Of a DNA stretch of 64,000 bases, positions 43,687 through 52,419 are shown piece by piece. How positions within the stretch are numbered: position 1 is the first letter of the stretch; each line of letters starts with the position of its first letter. Under the pieces are notes generated by a model. It was not told the origin of the DNA and did not search any database. It worked only from the letters and a program-made list of their open reading frames with translations. Origin of the DNA: Nafulsella turpanensis ZLM-10 (lineage in GTDB: Bacteria; Bacteroidota; Bacteroidia; Cytophagales; Cyclobacteriaceae); NCBI RefSeq assembly GCF_000346615.1, contig NZ_ANNU01000021.1, positions 1 through 64,000 on the forward strand, in the 5' to 3' direction. Position numbers and translations under genes: made by a program.

Positions 43687-44767
43687 CTTTTTTATCCAGG
43701 TTAACCTTTAGGGAGAACACATGAGAATAGGGAGCCGAAGACTGGTCTGCGATATCCGTCAGTGCATAATCAATTATTACCTTGTGCAGTCGAACCCCTA
43801 TTCCCCCATTAGGGCGAAAAGTGGTGTATTTACTACCGTCGAAGTCTTTCAGCTGCTGAAAGTGACCTATGCCGGCACGTAGGTAAACAAGATCCTGGTA
43901 AGCAAGTTCCATTCCCAGTTGGGGCTCAGTAGAGGCTACATCTGTTCTGATCAGCACATTTCGTTTACCGTCGAAAGTGGTAACCAGATCCATTGCCAGA
44001 AGGCCACTAAAATGCTCCGAAAAGTAAAACTTCCTGGCAAAGCCAATTACTGCCCGTGGAAGAGTAACTTCCAGAGAGCTTTCCGGAATTTCGTTGCCGG
44101 TCTGGCTGTACACATCCTTTAACAGTTCGGAATTATAAGTCCAGGCATTAAAGGTGGTGGTAATATCGCGCAGCATGAGACCAAATGACCAGCGGCCAAG
44201 GTGGTACTGCGCCCCGGCATCGAGCCCGAAGCCCCATGCATTGGCAAACCTGCCTACACTCCTGTGCACCACTTTTGCATTTGCTCCTAAGCTAAGCCCT
44301 TCCATTAAAGACGATTCCCGTGCATACGAAAAAAGGAAGGCATAGTCGGCAGCGGAAAAGAAACGGATATTATCGTAATTGAGCATTCCATTGGCATCGA
44401 ACAGGAAGCGGGTATCGGGAATATCGTCGACCCCGAAGCGGATCAGCGACAACCCTATTACACTGGAAGAATCAATTCGGGTTGAGAAGCCGGCATAATC
44501 GTACTGGGCAATGCCGGCAAAATACTCGGCATGCATCAGCGACAGGCTGTAATCATTATAGATCGACAGCAGGCCAGCCGGATTCCAGTAACCGGCCGTG
44601 GCATCATTTACCAGCGCTACCTGTGCATTGCCCATCCCCAGCGCCCTGGCGCCTACTCCAATCGCTAAAAATTCGTTGCTGTACTTAGGGGCAATGGTCT
44701 GGGCAGAAGCCTTGCTCACCCACAATAACCCCAGCCACAGCAGGATAACTATTTTTTTATAATTCAT
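43679..44767 (-). CDS. porV2: PorV-like outer-membrane protein (PorV/PorQ family)
   Basis: A 362-residue exported protein (signal peptide ending SASAQ-type, residue ~23) with the PorV/PorQ opening FLAIGVGARALGMGNAQVALVNDATAGYWNPAGL, quoted in part, which marks FadL-like 14-stranded barrels. PorV shuttles T9SS cargo from the translocon to PorU. It precedes the PorU2-like gene, overlapping by 8 bases, so this is probably a sortase-shuttle pair. A consensus promoter lies immediately upstream. The ATG at 44767 gives a clean signal peptide. Confidence 0.85.
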   Translation of the reverse strand: MNYKKIVILLWLGLLWVSKASAQTIAPKYSNEFLAIGVGARALGMGNAQVALVNDATAGYWNPAGLLSIYNDYSLSLMHAEYFAGIAQYDYAGFSTRIDSSSVIGLSLIRFGVDDIPDTRFLFDANGMLNYDNIRFFSAADYAFLFSYARESSLMEGLSLGANAKVVHRSVGRFANAWGFGLDAGAQYHLGRWSFGLMLRDITTTFNAWTYNSELLKDVYSQTGNEIPESSLEVTLPRAVIGFARKFYFSEHFSGLLAMDLVTTFDGKRNVLIRTDVASTEPQLGMELAYQDLVYLRAGIGHFQQLKDFDGSKYTTFRPNGGIGVRLHKVIIDYALTDIADQSSAPYSHVFSLKVNLDKKDE

Positions 44768-44785
44768 GGAAATAGTATAACCCAA

Positions 44786-44816
44786 CAAACATAGCCAATT
44801 CACTGGTTTTCTGCAA
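44786..44816 (-). promoter_or_regulatory. Promoter of porV2-porU2
   Basis: On the minus strand TTG (44816-44814), a 20-base spacer, then TATGTTTG (44793-44786) fits the Bacteroidota consensus. The transcript start would lie only about 12 bases before the porV2 ATG. Confidence 0.7.
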
Positions 44817-44961
44817 TTTAATCAGCTACAATAGCAAAAGGAGGTAAGAAATTCCATCTTTTTACCTCCCAGACCACCATCCACTCATCATTTTCTGGCA
44901 CCGCTCAAAGCTCGAAAACACACTACTAAGTAATAACCAGTTATAAGCAGCATACAGTACC

Positions 44962-44992
44962 TTGCAACGCACAGTACCTTTTTATATATTTG
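44962..44992 (+). promoter_or_regulatory. Promoter of the padR-pspC operon
   Basis: TTG (44962-44964), a 20-base spacer, then TATATTTG (44985-44992). The PadR product may act here. Start site about 22 bases before the padR ATG. Confidence 0.65.
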
Positions 44993-45020
44993 TATTATAA
45001 GTTATTAAAATTATACGCTT

Positions 45021-45371
45021 ATGAAGCTCGAAAACACACAGGTGCAAATGCGAAAGGGAATCCTGGAGTATTGCATTCTTCATATTATTTCGCGGGGCGA
45101 AGTGTATGCATCCGATATGCTGGAAGAGCTCACCTCTGCCAGAATAATGGTAGTGGAAGGAACGCTTTACCCGCTGCTTACCCGTCTGAAAAAAGCAGGC
45201 CTGGTAGAGTATAAATGGGTGGAATCAAATTCAGGCCCTCCAAGAAAATATTATACCATCACTCCCGAAGGCACTACCTTTCTGGATCAGCTCAGCACAA
45301 CATGGGCGGAGCTTTCAGCCTCCACGAATAAGATCATCAACCACAGCAACAACAACACCACAACAAAATAA
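45021..45371 (+). CDS. PadR family transcriptional regulator
   Basis: A 116-residue winged-helix repressor of the small PadR-s2 class: KGILEYCILHIIS, then MLEELTSARIMVVEGTLYPLLTRLKKAGLV (quoted in part as VVEGTLYPLLTRLKKAGL) is the PadR recognition helix. The C-terminal helix ends in an Asn/Thr-rich tail. It is followed 7 bases later by the PspC protein gene, a common pairing in Cytophagales; PadR probably represses its own operon. Confidence 0.9.
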   Translation: MKLENTQVQMRKGILEYCILHIISRGEVYASDMLEELTSARIMVVEGTLYPLLTRLKKAGLVEYKWVESNSGPPRKYYTITPEGTTFLDQLSTTWAELSASTNKIINHSNNNTTTK

Positions 45372-45378
45372 TGCGGCT

Positions 45379-47865
45379 ATGAAAAAGAACATAAGCATTA
45401 ATATCAGCGGCATCATATTTAACATCGAGGAAGATGGCTACGACCGCCTTAAGCGTTACCTGGATGAGATTAAACGCTACTTTGCCACCTACGACGATAC
45501 CGGTGAAATAGCGGCCGACATCGAAAACCGCGTGGCAGAAATATTCCTGACCAAGCTTAACCCTCACAAGCAGGTAATTACTGCCCTGGACGTGGACAGC
45601 CTGATTTTACAAATGGGGAATGTTCGTGATTTTGAGGCCATCGAAGAGCCGGAAGAAACCACCTACAACCACAGTTACGAACACACCTACACCGGCTCCG
45701 GAAGTACAGGAGCCGGTGCAGCAAGCGCCACTGCTACTGCAGGAAGCCGCAGACTGTACCGCGATGGCAGTCGCAAAATTATTGGCGGTGTAGCCGCGGG
45801 CATTGCGCACTATTTTCGCATCGATGCCTTCTGGATCCGCCTGCTTTTTCTCATCATCCTGCTGGACCTCTTCATTTCTTTCTCCTTCAGCTCTGCCCTG
45901 CTCATTGGCTATATCATCCTCTGGATTGTGGTACCGGAGCGCTTCGACCTGGCGGAAGACCGGAAAATGAAGAAAATGTTCCGCAACCCCGACGATAAAG
46001 TAATTGGCGGTGTGGCCAGCGGACTGGCAGCTTACTTTGGCGTAGACCCTACCCTCATCCGCATTTTATTTATCCTGCTGATATTCCTTGGAGGCACCGG
46101 CCTTATTGCCTATCTGGTCCTCTGGGTGATTACCCCGGAGGCCATTACCCTTACCGACCGTATGCAAATGCAGGGAGAGCCGGTTACGCTTTCGAATATC
46201 GAACATAACATAAAAAAAAATTTAAATGTAAAGGAGGGTGAGGAAAATGCAGTGGTTAAAGTACTGCTTTTCCCCTTCCGCCTCCTGTCAGCCATCTTTT
46301 CGGGCGCCGGCAGGTCCCTGAGTCCGCTGATTAAGTTCCTGGGCGATGCCATCCGGGTTATAGCAGGCGTTGCCCTTATCCTGATGGGCTTTTTCTTTCT
46401 CCTTTCGCTTATTGCAGGCTTTAGCTTTGCCGGTGGCTTTTTCCCTGAGGTGTATCTCGACTTATTCGACCTCCGCTTCCCGGCCATGATTGCCAGCGAA
46501 ACAGTCCCTACCATTACACTGGTGGCCGGTTTTATCTCTCTTTTTATTCCGGGACTGGCCGCCATCTTACTGGGGATTGCGATTATTGCCAAGCGCTGGC
46601 TCCTCAACACTGCTGCCTCCTGGATCATCTTTGCCCTTTGGGTCATCAGCCTTATTACACTTGCTGTTACCATTCCGGCTTTGGTGGCCGACTTTAAAGA
46701 GCGCAATTATTATGAAACAGAAACCACCTTTATGGCCGACAGTACTGAAGCCATGTTCCTGGTGCTGCAAAATGAAGATAATATGGATGCGGACGATGTG
46801 GATTTAACCATCAAGGCAGGATCGGGAAATGAGTTAAGAATGACTCAGCGCTTCTACGCCAGAGGTCGTACAGAAAATGCCGCCCTTGCTATGGCCAAAC
46901 AAACGCGCTACGAGGTAGACCAGCAGGGCGATACCCTCCTGCTCAGTCATCACCTCGAGTTACCGGATGAAGTTCCTTATCGTGCTCAGGAACTAGATAT
47001 AACCCTTTACATGCCCGTGGGGCAGAAATTTAAAATGGATTACAGCCTGCGCAGAATTTTATCCTACACGCTTACTCCTGCCGGCCTTAACGTGAGCGAT
47101 CTCAGAGGAAATCCCACTTTTGTTTTTAATGAAGATGAGGAACTGATTTGCCTCGACTGCCCTGAAAGAGAGGAAGAGTGGCGCCAGCATTCCGGCAATG
47201 AGGAATGGAGAGGACAGGAAACCTACGAAGGAGCCGGAGGAGATTTTATTCGCGAAATCAATGCCCGGGATTTCCAGGAAGTGTCGGTGGGCGATGACTA
47301 TGAGGTAATTTTTACACAGTCACCCAATTACAGCGTACGCTTGGCAGGAGATGAGGATGCCGTAAATACGGTGGAGTTTGAGCAGAACGGAAACAGTATC
47401 AGCTTTAAAAATTCCATGTCCTTTTTCGACTCAAATAACGGAAAGGTCCGAATTTTCATTAGCCTGCCAGAATTGAGAGAACTCGACATGGGGGGCTCCA
47501 GTGAAGCCCGGCTGGAAAGCTGGAAGGCGCCACAGATGACTGTCGACCAATCCGGCTCTTCCGAAGTATGGCTGGAAGGAAAAATAGATCAGCTATCCGT
47601 CGATATGAGCGGAAGCAGTGAGCTGGAACTGCGCGGGAGGGGCGAAATGTTAGAAGCCGATCTTTCAGGAAGTTCCACCTTAAAGGCCTTAGAATTTCCC
47701 GTTCGGGAAGCAACCATAAACCAGAGTGGCTCCAGCGAAGCCAAGGTGACCCCCGGACAGCGGCTGGAGGTAAATGCCAGCGGCGGAAGCCAGACCAGCT
47801 ATACCGGGAACCCCCAAACCCGCATCAACAAGAGTGGTGGTGCAGATGTGGACAAGCTGGATTAA
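45379..47865 (+). CDS. PspC-domain membrane protein with C-terminal GIN (DUF2807) beta-helix
   Basis: An 828-residue envelope protein. The cytoplasmic N-terminal ~95 residues (ISINISGIIFNIEEDGYDRL) are conserved upstream of PspC domains. Two PspC domains follow (SRKIIGGVAAGIAHYFRID and DDKVIGGVASGLAAYFGVD), then several TM helices. The C-terminal ~230 residues are a right-handed beta-helix of the GIN type, with repeats GGSSEARL, SGSSEVWL, SGSSELEL, SGSSTLKA, SGSSEAKV and SGGSQTSY. PspC is linked to membrane stress. It is co-transcribed with the padR gene 7 bases upstream. Confidence 0.88.
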   Translation: MKKNISINISGIIFNIEEDGYDRLKRYLDEIKRYFATYDDTGEIAADIENRVAEIFLTKLNPHKQVITALDVDSLILQMGNVRDFEAIEEPEETTYNHSYEHTYTGSGSTGAGAASATATAGSRRLYRDGSRKIIGGVAAGIAHYFRIDAFWIRLLFLIILLDLFISFSFSSALLIGYIILWIVVPERFDLAEDRKMKKMFRNPDDKVIGGVASGLAAYFGVDPTLIRILFILLIFLGGTGLIAYLVLWVITPEAITLTDRMQMQGEPVTLSNIEHNIKKNLNVKEGEENAVVKVLLFPFRLLSAIFSGAGRSLSPLIKFLGDAIRVIAGVALILMGFFFLLSLIAGFSFAGGFFPEVYLDLFDLRFPAMIASETVPTITLVAGFISLFIPGLAAILLGIAIIAKRWLLNTAASWIIFALWVISLITLAVTIPALVADFKERNYYETETTFMADSTEAMFLVLQNEDNMDADDVDLTIKAGSGNELRMTQRFYARGRTENAALAMAKQTRYEVDQQGDTLLLSHHLELPDEVPYRAQELDITLYMPVGQKFKMDYSLRRILSYTLTPAGLNVSDLRGNPTFVFNEDEELICLDCPEREEEWRQHSGNEEWRGQETYEGAGGDFIREINARDFQEVSVGDDYEVIFTQSPNYSVRLAGDEDAVNTVEFEQNGNSISFKNSMSFFDSNNGKVRIFISLPELRELDMGGSSEARLESWKAPQMTVDQSGSSEVWLEGKIDQLSVDMSGSSELELRGRGEMLEADLSGSSTLKALEFPVREATINQSGSSEAKVTPGQRLEVNASGGSQTSYTGNPQTRINKSGGADVDKLD

Positions 47866-47894
47866 AACTGATTGAAGCTAAAAGAAGCCTCTCC

Positions 47895-47949
47895 TCCATT
47901 CCTTATAAAAGGTAATTCTTTTTACAGGATATTGTAAAAAGAATGGAGC
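47895..47949 (+). other. Hairpin with two competing pairings
   Basis: ATTCTTTTTACA (47916-47927) and TGTAAAAAGAAT (47934-47945) form a perfect 12-bp stem with a GGATAT loop. CTCCATTC (47895-47902) can pair with GAATGGAG (47942-47949), which shares GAAT with the first stem. No T-run follows the first stem. It lies between the pspC stop and the serine hydrolase start, so it could be a transcript 3' end or a regulatory leader. Confidence 0.45.
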
Positions 47950-47988
47950 AGGCAGAAACCGAATGAATAACACTAAACCTATACCACA

Positions 47989-49023
47989 ATGAAAATGATC
48001 ATTAGTTTGATTTCTATGGTTATGCTCCTGCTCAGTTGTAATCAGGCACAGGATATTGACGCCTACCTTAGCCGCCTTCATGAAAAAGGTCAGCTAAACG
48101 GTAATGTTCTGGTGATGCAGAATGATACGGTGCTTTATGAAAAATCCTTCGGCTATGCAGATGGAGCAAGAAACCACCTTCTTACTCCTGAGCACCATTT
48201 TGCAATAGGCTCCATTTATAAGGAGTTTCCTGGAGTAGCTATAATGCAGCTAAAAGAGGCAGGGCTTCTTACACCCGATGATACATTATCCTTGTTCATG
48301 CCTCACCTTCCGGCCTGGGCCGATAAAATTACTATCAGAAACTTACTGCAATACTCCAGCGGCCTGCCTCGCATCAAATGGGACTCCTATTTCGAAAATA
48401 ATCAGGTAGCCAGGGAAGATGAGATTGTTCAGAATCTTTCTGACCTAAAAAAGCTTGAGTTCCAACCCGGAACGGATTACCTGTATTCTAATTACAATCC
48501 GTTTTTACTGATGAGGATAGTGGAAATTGTTTCAGAACAAAGCTTTCAGGATTATGTGGAGCAGAAATTACTCCGCCCATTTGAAATAGAAGGAATAGTA
48601 ATAAAGGAAAGCTATCCCTACAGGGACACCAGCCTCATGGCCATTCCCTTTAATGGTAAATTTGAGGTAGACGACTATGAAGTGGAAGTCACCACGATCT
48701 GTTCCTCTGCCAGAGGCATGTAAAAATGGTTTTCCCAACTCGATAACTTTGAAATCATCTCAAAAGAGTCTATGCAGTTATTATCCGAAGAAGCTATGGA
48801 AGGAGATAACATCCAGTCGCCCCTGGGGCGCTGCGATTGGGAGGGCGACGATATTCAGTTACACTTACACCATGGCTCTACAGAAAATTATGAAGGACTG
48901 GTAAGAAACTATAAACAGAATGGGCTCATGATTATCCTGCTCACTAATCAGGAACATAAAAACCTGTACGATATCGCCGATAATATATATGAGCTATCAC
49001 CAAGAAGTGTAGCTAAAAATTAA
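47989..49023 (+). pseudogene. Serine hydrolase (beta-lactamase/PBP fold), interrupted by one in-frame stop
   Basis: A lipoprotein-type signal peptide (LLLSC) begins a class C beta-lactamase-fold hydrolase. S75-I-Y-K78 (SxxK) and Y166-S167-N168 are intact. After residue 244 (SARGM) a TAA at 48721-48723 interrupts the frame; the same frame then continues KWFSQLDNFEIISKE... for ~100 codons, with the expected HHGS third motif, to 49023. Relatives often have a residue-W sequence here (such as GDLYKW), so a single-base change from a Tyr codon would explain it. Without readthrough, the product would lack its third catalytic motif. Sequencing error is the main alternative. Confidence 0.8.
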
Positions 49024-49101
49024 GTGAGCCCCGCTTCCTATCTGCGTTTGCGTGTTAAAATTGGAAAGTTCTTGGTAGTTGTTGTGTTTACTGTTGTTGT
49101 T

Positions 49102-49136
49102 GAAAAGGCATCTCTTCGGGGCTGCCTTTTCTTTTT
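49102..49136 (+). terminator. Intrinsic terminator after the serine hydrolase
   Basis: GAAAAGGCA (49102-49110) pairs with TGCCTTTTC (49123-49131), 12-base loop, followed by TTTTT. About 80 bases past the hydrolase stop. Confidence 0.75.
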
Positions 49137-49192
49137 CAGAAATCTCTGTAACTTGGAAGCCATAAAATAGCGTATTCTACCAAAAAACAACT

Positions 49193-49648
49193 ATGAAACT
49201 ACTGATGATCATGGCTGCACTGCTGCTGGCAGTAACAAAGAGCTGTGAAGATATGCCCGAACAAGGATTGGCAGGACAGGTGCGCTGGTTAGAAGGTAAC
49301 TTCATGCCTACTATCAGCGAAAATCCTGAAGAAGAGCAAAATAAAAAGCAGGGAAAGCCTGTACAACGGGTACTGCACATATATGAACTCACCACCATGG
49401 ATGAAGCTACCTCGGAAGGAACCTTTTTTCACGATATCGAAAGTAAGCTGGTGCAAACAGTGGAAACCAATAAAAAAGGAGAATTTGTGGTAGGCCTCCC
49501 TCCTGGCCGCTATTCTGTATTTGTAAAAGAAGAGCAGGGCCTGTTTGCCAATTCTTTCGATGGAGAAGGGAACATCAATCCAGTTACTGTAAAGGAAGGA
49601 GAAATCACTAGAATAGAGATCGACATTAACTACGCTGCGGCTTATTAA
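49193..49648 (+). CDS. Lipoprotein with carboxypeptidase-regulatory-like fold
   Basis: A 151-residue exported lipoprotein (signal MKLLMIMAALLLAVTKSC). The mature part contains HIYELTTMDEAT and the segment TNKKGEFVVGLPPGRYSVFV, which is the classic CarboxypepD_reg-like/ Ig-like beta-sandwich ending. No catalytic role is expected. It stands alone between terminators. Confidence 0.75.
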   Translation: MKLLMIMAALLLAVTKSCEDMPEQGLAGQVRWLEGNFMPTISENPEEEQNKKQGKPVQRVLHIYELTTMDEATSEGTFFHDIESKLVQTVETNKKGEFVVGLPPGRYSVFVKEEQGLFANSFDGEGNINPVTVKEGEITRIEIDINYAAAY

Positions 49649-49701
49649 TTATCATTCAACTTCCGGGAGTATTAAAGCTATTGATGCTTCCTTCCTTCTT
49701 C

Positions 49702-49731
49702 AGCTGCTTTTAAAGGCAGCTTTTTTATTTT
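49702..49731 (+). terminator. Intrinsic terminator of the 49193 gene
   Basis: AGCTGC (49702-49707) pairs with GCAGCT (49716-49721), extended by weak internal TTT/AAA pairs, followed by TTTTTTATTTTT. Confidence 0.7.
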
Positions 49732-49782
49732 TATCCAACAATTAGTATCATCATAAATAGCTGATGTCTAATTATTTCCATC

Positions 49783-49790
49783 TATTTTTG
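49783..49790 (+). promoter_or_regulatory. Candidate -7 box before the ECF sigma operon
   Basis: TATTTTTG fits TAnnTTTG; no matching -33 TTTG at the right distance. The transcript would begin near 49797. Confidence 0.4.
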
Positions 49791-49873
49791 TATTAGGCCT
49801 GGTTATTTTTTTTAAGCCCATGCAACCTCCCGTGGCCGAGCTGCATCTATCAGGTACAAACGTTCACCAAAGC

Positions 49874-50446
49874 ATGAAATTCAGCATCCGTAAATCTGGC
49901 AAAGAAGAAACCCTCCTCAGGGGTTGCCGCGAAAACGACTCCAGGTCGCAACGCGAACTTTACCAGCAATGGGCGCCGAAGATGCTGGGACTTTGCCTGC
50001 GATATGTGAAAGACCGCAGCGAAGCAGAATCGGTGATGACAGGAGGTTTTTTGAAGATTTTCGAAAGAATCGATCAGTTTAGTGGTGAAGGGAGTTTTGA
50101 GGGCTGGATGCGCCGGATTATGGTTAATGAATCGCTCACCTACCTGCGACAGCACAAGCATACTTTTATGATGGTAGATGCTGAAGAAGCTAGTCTGGAA
50201 GTGAGCTTCGAAAATGCTGAGCAGAATTTGCAGACAGAAGATTTAATGGCGATGATTCAGCGGCTGCCAGATGGTTACCGCACCATTTTTAACCTCTATG
50301 CCATTGAAGGTTTTTCTCATAAAGAAATAGCCGAAAAGCTGGAGATTAGCGAAAGCACCTCCAAGTCGCAACTGAGTCGGGCACGGAGCCTTTTACAGCA
50401 GCAGCTGGCCCGGCATAATAAATTAATAGAGAAACAAGCTATATAG
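49874..50446 (+). CDS. ECF-type RNA polymerase sigma factor
   Basis: A 190-residue sigma-70 family protein. Region 2 lies at about residues 20-85 (LCLRYVKDRSEAESVMTGGF), and region 4 with its helix-turn-helix (HKEIAEKLEISESTSKSQLS) at ~130-180. It would direct RNA polymerase to a small regulon. The ATG at 49874 (MKFSIRKSG) fits the normal ECF length; a longer in-frame start exists at 49820. The anti-sigma-like gene follows 2 bases after the stop. Confidence 0.9.
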   Translation: MKFSIRKSGKEETLLRGCRENDSRSQRELYQQWAPKMLGLCLRYVKDRSEAESVMTGGFLKIFERIDQFSGEGSFEGWMRRIMVNESLTYLRQHKHTFMMVDAEEASLEVSFENAEQNLQTEDLMAMIQRLPDGYRTIFNLYAIEGFSHKEIAEKLEISESTSKSQLSRARSLLQQQLARHNKLIEKQAI

Positions 50447-50448
50447 TC

Positions 50449-51216
50449 ATGGAAGATAAAGATTTGGACCGTTTATTCCGGCAGAAGCTCGAAACCTTCG
50501 AAGCTACTCCTTCTTCTCAGGCATGGCAGCAGCTTGAGCAGAACCTGCATCACAAGCAGAAGCGCAAAGCCTGGCATTATCTTTCCGGCATTGCGGCCTG
50601 CCTCCTCTTAGTTTTTGGAATATGGGGAGCGATGGAGCTGAGTCAGCCATTTAACCAGGCCCAACAACTTGCTACCGAAGAAAAGGAAGAAACTCCTCTT
50701 ACCGGCACAACCCCTGAAGCACAAAAAGAGGAAATTATAAAGGAGACTTTCACTAAAGCCATTCCAGCTATTGCTGAAATAGAAAAAGAAAAACCGGCCC
50801 CAGTGGCAACAAAGTCGAAAGCAGACACTAAAAAGAAGGAAAAGGGCACCCTCCAGCAGGCAGACCCACTGGCTGCTTCCGTCAGCCATACAGCGGCCGC
50901 TAAAGATAAGCTACCGGACCTGCAACTGGAACCAAAGCCTTTACAAATAGAAAGTCTGGCAGAAGCAAACGCTCAGCCAGTAATTGAAAGTCCCGAATCC
51001 GCACCGGAAGAAATTATTATCCGCTATACGCCTGCTGAAGAGGTAATGGCTGTCGCCAGCATAGAGGAAGAAGGAACATCTTCGGGAGAAAAAGAACTAT
51101 CTGCCCGTAAGCTCCTTGGTTTTTTCAAAAAGGTAACGAGTAATAACAACCTTGCCGACCTGCGCGAAGCTAAAAATGAACTCCTGAGCCTCGACAGGCT
51201 TAGCAGTCCTAATTAA
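50449..51216 (+). CDS. Membrane-anchored anti-sigma-like protein
   Basis: A 255-residue protein. The N-terminal ~45 residues (MEDKDLDRLFRQKLETFEAT and WQQLEQNL) resemble the cytoplasmic segment of ECF anti-sigma proteins in Bacteroidota. One TM helix is at ~48-63 (LSGIAACLLLVFGIWGAM). The periplasmic part is Glu/Lys/Ala/Pro-rich and low in complexity. Its place 2 bases behind the sigma factor gene supports an anti-sigma role; there is no direct motif proof. Confidence 0.72.
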   Translation: MEDKDLDRLFRQKLETFEATPSSQAWQQLEQNLHHKQKRKAWHYLSGIAACLLLVFGIWGAMELSQPFNQAQQLATEEKEETPLTGTTPEAQKEEIIKETFTKAIPAIAEIEKEKPAPVATKSKADTKKKEKGTLQQADPLAASVSHTAAAKDKLPDLQLEPKPLQIESLAEANAQPVIESPESAPEEIIIRYTPAEEVMAVASIEEEGTSSGEKELSARKLLGFFKKVTSNNNLADLREAKNELLSLDRLSSPN

Positions 51217-51248
51217 GAAAAGAAACCACAACATTTAATTTTATCGTC

Positions 51249-52370
51249 ATGAAAAAAGTTTTTGCAAGTATACTTGCCCTGGCACTGCTGTACCTGATGC
51301 CGGCTGCCGCAGGCGCCATTCAGTTACCCCCGGCACCGGCCGATACCATTACCATTCAAATTGGCAAAACCAAGAAAATCATCATATGGGTAGATAGTAA
51401 AGAAGACCTGGAGAGCCTCCAGAACTACGACTTTAACCAGATGATCCGCGACCTAAACAAAACAGTTGACAGCTTAGGCCAGCTCGAACAGTTGATCATT
51501 ATAACAGATGAAAGCGGTAAAGAATACCAGATAGAGGTTGCCGGCCAGGAAGAGGATGACGAATGGTATGCGCACGAAGCGGATAGCACAGAAGAAAAGA
51601 AGCGTTACCACTTCGAGTTTAGCTTTGGCGATGAAGATGACGACGATGAGAAAGACGAAGAGGAGGAAAAACAGGAAAGCAGAAACGATGAGCGGTACTT
51701 CGGCACCCGGCACTTCATCAACTTCGACCTGGGAATGAACAACTATCTTAGTCCTGAAGGTGATTTTCCTGCCGCCGACAATGCCATCTATGCTGTTCGT
51801 CCCTGGGGTTCATGGTTTGTGGGTATTAACTCTAATTTCCGTACGCACATTGCCGGTCCGCTGGCACTTCAATGGGGAGCAGGGGTCGACTGGTACAACT
51901 TCAAGTTCGCCGATGACCGCACCCGACTGGAGGAAACTGAAGAGGGCGTCAACTTCTATATCGACCCTGAGCCTGAAATTGATGCACAGAAAAGCAAGCT
52001 TACCGCTGCCTACCTTAATGTAAACGCAGTTCCCATGCTCCACTTCGGGTACAAAACCAAAATGGTACGCGACAGCGATGGCGGAATGTTACGGGTACGC
52101 GATTACGATGATGACTCTTTTAGAATTGGCCTTGGAGGATATGCCGGCTATAGAATTGCCAGCCATACCAAATACAAATTTGAAGTTGGCGATGATACAG
52201 AAAAAGATAAAGACCGCGATGACTTTTACCTCAATAACTGGCGCTATGGAGTACGCCTGCAGCTAGGCGTAAAAGGAGTAGACCTCTTTGCCAATTACGA
52301 CCTGAACGAATTGTTTTACACTGGAAAAGGACCTGAACTGCACGCCTTTAGCTTCGGTATTATTTTGTAG
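51249..52370 (+). CDS. Outer-membrane beta-barrel protein with acidic linker
   Basis: A 373-residue exported protein (signal peptide ending AAAGA-type). Residues ~30-150 include helical segments and a very acidic linker (EDDDDEKDEEEEKQE). The rest is beta-barrel-like: alternating hydrophobic strands NFDLGMNNYLSP, SWFVGINSNF, FRIGLGGYAGYRIA, YGVRLQLGVKG and the C-terminal ELHAFSFGIIL with Phe/Leu end. It is the third gene behind the ECF sigma operon, 32 bases after the anti-sigma-like gene. The function is unknown; it may be the regulon's envelope sensor or target. Confidence 0.72.
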   Translation: MKKVFASILALALLYLMPAAAGAIQLPPAPADTITIQIGKTKKIIIWVDSKEDLESLQNYDFNQMIRDLNKTVDSLGQLEQLIIITDESGKEYQIEVAGQEEDDEWYAHEADSTEEKKRYHFEFSFGDEDDDDEKDEEEEKQESRNDERYFGTRHFINFDLGMNNYLSPEGDFPAADNAIYAVRPWGSWFVGINSNFRTHIAGPLALQWGAGVDWYNFKFADDRTRLEETEEGVNFYIDPEPEIDAQKSKLTAAYLNVNAVPMLHFGYKTKMVRDSDGGMLRVRDYDDDSFRIGLGGYAGYRIASHTKYKFEVGDDTEKDKDRDDFYLNNWRYGVRLQLGVKGVDLFANYDLNELFYTGKGPELHAFSFGIIL

Positions 52371-52383
52371 AACCTATTTTTTT

Positions 52384-52419
52384 CTGTGCCAGTCCAAAGT
52401 TTGGGCTGGCACAGCTTTT
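52384..52419 (+). terminator. Terminator of the sigma-factor operon
   Basis: CTGTGCCAGTCC (52384-52395) pairs with GGGCTGGCACAG (52403-52414) with one T-G pair, 7-base loop, followed by CTTTT on the plus strand. The stem ends overlap the stop codon of the convergent 52418 gene. Confidence 0.8.

Noticed and set aside
46110-46706. 198-codon minus-strand ORF opposite the PspC gene
   Set aside because: Antisense to a region with PspC and TM motifs on the plus strand.
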